This document shows positions 61,746 to 64,000 of a stretch of 64,000 nt of DNA, piece after piece. Positions within the stretch are counted from its first letter, which is position 1. Each line of letters starts with the position of its first letter. The DNA comes from GCA-2862585 sp965661345. GTDB lineage: Bacteria; Bacteroidota; Bacteroidia; Flavobacteriales; UBA7312. The position numbers and the translations under genes are program-made. The notes beneath the pieces are model-generated. The model did not search any database, was not told the DNA's origin, and was given only the letters and a program-made list of their open reading frames with translations. Location of the stretch: assembly GCA_965661345.1 (NCBI GenBank), contig CBFIDK010000001.1, positions 248,001-312,000 of the forward strand. Reading direction: 5' to 3'.

Positions 61746-63014
61746 ATGGATAGTATCTCAAATATAGCTGTCGGTTTAGATATCGGAACAACCAAAATAA
61801 CGGTGATTGTTGGTCGGAAGAATGAACACGGTAAAATAGAAATTCTTGGAATGGGTAAAGCCCCATCGACAGGAGTGATGCGTGGAATAGTGGCTAACAT
61901 TGATAAAACCACTCAATCCATCCAGAAAGCCTTACAAGAAGCTATAGATGTGTCAGGCTTACAGCTAAAAAATGTAAATGTTGGAATTGCTGGTCAACAC
62001 ATAAAAAGCTTACAGCATAGAGGCCAACTGGTTAGAGAAAATCTTGAAACCGAGATAAATGATGCCGACATAAATAAGCTTATGCAAAACATGTATAAGC
62101 TAGTAATGGTGCCTGGCGAAGAAATCATTCATGTTATACCACAAGAATACATAGTCGATAAACTAGACAACTTCCCAGATCCAAGAGGAATGGTAGGTGT
62201 TCAGCTTGAGGCTAATTTTCACATAATAACGGGTCAAACAGCAGCTATTTCAAATATTAAAAAGTGCGTAAATAATGCAGGTCTTGCCATGACTGGGCTC
62301 ACCCTTGAGCCTCTAGCCTCTGCAACTTCTGTGCTAGACGTCCAAGAATTAGAAGCGGGAGTAGCACTAGTAGATATAGGGGGAGGAACAACGGACGTTG
62401 CCATTTTTAAAGATGGAATAATAAGACATACTGCCGTAATTCCATTTGGAGGAAATATCATTACTCAAGACATTAAAGAAGGCTGTTCTATTTTAGATAA
62501 TCAAGCCGAATTGTTAAAGGTTAAGTTTGGCTCTGCCTTGGCAAGCCAGAACAAAGAAAATGAGATAGTATCTATTCCGGGTTTAAGAGGTAGAGAGCCC
62601 AAAGAAATATCACTTAAAAACTTAGCTAATATAATACAGGCTAGAGTTGAGGAGATAATTGAACTGGTACACCATGAAATAAAAAATTCTGGATATGAGA
62701 GAAAACTAATCACTGGAATTGTACTCACGGGAGGAGGAAGCCAACTAAAACACATTGGGCAATTAGTTGAATTTCATACAGGAATAGAATGCAGAATAGG
62801 TTACCCAAACGAGCATTTATCTTCAAGTTCACCTATTGATGTCAGTAGTCCTATGTATGCCACTGGCGTTGGTTTGGTAATGAAATTTTTAGAGGAGGAT
62901 AATGGCGACGAGCTAAATACAACCTCAGGAAAAACCACGAACAATGGAGGAATGGGCGACTTCTTTAAGAAGATGCTCGATAAAATTGATAAATATTTAA
63001 CAAACGACGAATAA
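61746..63014 (+). CDS. ftsA: Cell-division protein FtsA
   Basis: FtsA is the actin-like protein that tethers FtsZ to the membrane. The 422-residue protein has the phosphate-1 loop AVGLDIGTTKITVIVG, a 1C domain, phosphate-2 VALVDIGGGTTDVAIF and adenosine motif GIVLTGGGSQLKHI. The C-terminus (FFKKMLDKIDKYL) can form the membrane-targeting amphipathic helix. The ATG at 61746 follows the ftsQ stop by two bases. Confidence 0.96.
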   Translation: MDSISNIAVGLDIGTTKITVIVGRKNEHGKIEILGMGKAPSTGVMRGIVANIDKTTQSIQKALQEAIDVSGLQLKNVNVGIAGQHIKSLQHRGQLVRENLETEINDADINKLMQNMYKLVMVPGEEIIHVIPQEYIVDKLDNFPDPRGMVGVQLEANFHIITGQTAAISNIKKCVNNAGLAMTGLTLEPLASATSVLDVQELEAGVALVDIGGGTTDVAIFKDGIIRHTAVIPFGGNIITQDIKEGCSILDNQAELLKVKFGSALASQNKENEIVSIPGLRGREPKEISLKNLANIIQARVEEIIELVHHEIKNSGYERKLITGIVLTGGGSQLKHIGQLVEFHTGIECRIGYPNEHLSSSSPIDVSSPMYATGVGLVMKFLEEDNGDELNTTSGKTTNNGGMGDFFKKMLDKIDKYLTNDE

Positions 63015-63046
63015 ACTGAACTATTAACAAATTAATAATTAAGACA

Positions 63047-64000
63047 ATGACAAACGAAAGTGTATTAGCATTTGACTTACCAAAAAACCAATCATCCGTC
63101 ATTAAAGTGATAGGTGTTGGTGGAGGCGGAAGCAATGCAGTGAATTACATGTATGAACATGGAATCGAAGGCGTAGACTTTGCTGTTTGCAACACAGATT
63201 TGCAAGCATTAGAAGCGAGTCCAATTACTACCAAGATTCAGATTGGTGCAGAAATAACCGAAGGGTTGGGAGCTGGCGCGAATCCTGAAGTAGGTAGAAA
63301 AGCAGCTGAAGAAAGCATCGACCGTATTAACGAACTTCTTGAAACGAATACAAAAATGCTTTTCATTACAGCTGGAATGGGTGGTGGTACCGGAACGGGT
63401 GCAGCTCCAGTAATTGCTCGTGTAGCAAGAGAAAAAGAAATCCTTACCGTGGCTGTAGTAACAGTTCCTTTTTGGACTGAAGGAGGTAACAGAAAACAAT
63501 ATGCCGAGAAAGGGTTAGAAGAATTAAGAGCTAACGTAGACACACTTTTAGTGATTAATAATGACAGGCTTATTGAAGTTTATGGTGATTTAACATTGAG
63601 TAGAGCTTTTGCAAAAGCTAACGAAGTATTAAATACAGCTACAAAAGGAATTGCTGAAGTTATTTCACAGACATTAATGGTAAATATTGACCTTAATGAT
63701 GCTAAAAGAGTATTAAAAGACAGCGGGAGCGCCGTAATGGGGCAATCGTATGCTTCTGGAGAAAACCGTGCCATTGAAGCCATTGAGGCAGCACTGGATT
63801 CACCTCTACTTCATGACAATAACATAAAAGGCGCACAACAAGTACTGCTTAAAATTGTTACTGGTCCTGGTGAAAAAGAAATCAGAATGACTGAATTATT
63901 CAGTATTAAAAAGCACATTCAAGATGTTGCAGGTTCTGATGTAAACATCATTGAAGGTATTGGCGTGGAAGAAGGTATGGAGGATGAAATAAGCGTAACA
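63047..64000 (+). CDS. ftsZ: Cell-division GTPase FtsZ (3' end cut by window edge)
   Basis: FtsZ forms the cytokinetic ring. The first 318 codons are present and the frame is open to the last base. It has the N-terminal VIGVGGGGSNAVNYM, the tubulin signature GGGTGTGAAPVIA, and the catalytic-loop region DLNDAKRVLKDSGSAVMG. FtsZ of this phylum usually continues with a long C-terminal linker beyond this point. The gap after ftsA is 32 bases. Confidence 0.97.
   Translation, partial: MTNESVLAFDLPKNQSSVIKVIGVGGGGSNAVNYMYEHGIEGVDFAVCNTDLQALEASPITTKIQIGAEITEGLGAGANPEVGRKAAEESIDRINELLETNTKMLFITAGMGGGTGTGAAPVIARVAREKEILTVAVVTVPFWTEGGNRKQYAEKGLEELRANVDTLLVINNDRLIEVYGDLTLSRAFAKANEVLNTATKGIAEVISQTLMVNIDLNDAKRVLKDSGSAVMGQSYASGENRAIEAIEAALDSPLLHDNNIKGAQQVLLKIVTGPGEKEIRMTELFSIKKHIQDVAGSDVNIIEGIGVEEGMEDEISVT

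Noticed and set aside
63047..64000. Truncated ftsZ pseudogene
   Set aside because: The frame is intact and simply runs off the window; all N-terminal GTPase motifs are present.
1..64000. tRNA, rRNA, CRISPR, insertion sequence, prophage, toxin-antitoxin or phage-defence island
   Set aside because: I looked through the intergenic spaces and gene products and saw none; all spacers are short and the genes are housekeeping, envelope, phosphate, gliding or secreted-protein genes.

Overview
This is a dense, AT-rich chromosomal stretch from a member of the Bacteroidota, most likely a marine Flavobacteriales (Cryomorphaceae/Schleiferiaceae-like) bacterium; the level below order is inference. The evidence is gliding-motility genes gldB and gldC, three proteins with type IX secretion (T9SS) C-terminal signals, a DUF5686 protein, a DUF6089 protein, tandem OmpH/Skp chaperones behind bamA, and many start codons preceded by the phylum's -7 promoter element TAnnTTTG. 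No tRNA, rRNA, CRISPR array, insertion sequence, prophage or plasmid signature was seen. No gene-free gap exceeds 300 bases.

Layout. 1-3.5 kb: the 5' part of a secreted propeller-like protein, an outer-membrane barrel, an Nfu iron-sulfur scaffold, a gamma-carbonic-anhydrase-like protein and murI. 3.6-11.8 kb: an envelope-biogenesis block read leftward (CBS protein, second Omp85 protein, nadK, DUF6089, uppS, bamA, ompH, ompH). 11.8-13.3 kb: pdxJ and an esterase. 13.3-19.3 kb: a leftward group of lamin-tail-domain T9SS protein, TonB-dependent receptor, and secreted phospholipase-D-fold protein with an OB-like domain, possibly for extracellular nucleic-acid use. 19.5-28.4 kb: a polyprenol-phosphate glycosyltransferase, dihydroorotase, two small lipoproteins, an SDR enzyme, tyrS, an NTF2-like protein, a T9SS type B adhesin-like protein, a GNAT and a LuxE-like enzyme.

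28.4-37 kb is a complete phosphate regulon: PiT transporter, a 28-codon membrane micro-ORF, phoU, pstB, pstA, pstC, pstS, a phosphate-selective-porin-like protein, and divergent phoB-phoR. Upstream of the micro-ORF/PiT unit, pstS and the porin lie 7-bp repeats at 11-bp period with a TTAACA/TTTACA core. They have the architecture of the Bacillus PhoP box, and I propose they are this lineage's Pho box. This is the most interesting regulatory signal in the window.

37-46.7 kb: a glycosyltransferase, trmB, an alkyltransferase-like (ATL) protein with Ala at the catalytic Cys position, an iron-sulfur set feeding a 2-oxoacid:ferredoxin oxidoreductase (mrp, nfu, korA, korB), the DUF5686 protein and nadE. 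46.7-49.4 kb: gldB-gldC, engB and a hydrolase. 49.5-64 kb: the dcw division/cell-wall cluster (mraZ, rsmH, ftsL, ftsI, murE, mraY, murD, ftsW, murG, murC, ftsQ, ftsA, ftsZ), packed head to tail and cut by the window edge inside ftsZ. It is preceded by three GTGG boxes exactly 10 bp apart, matching an MraZ operator.

The genome is highly compact. Several convergent gene pairs overlap at their 3' ends, and several divergent pairs are driven by -7 elements only 7-32 bp apart.
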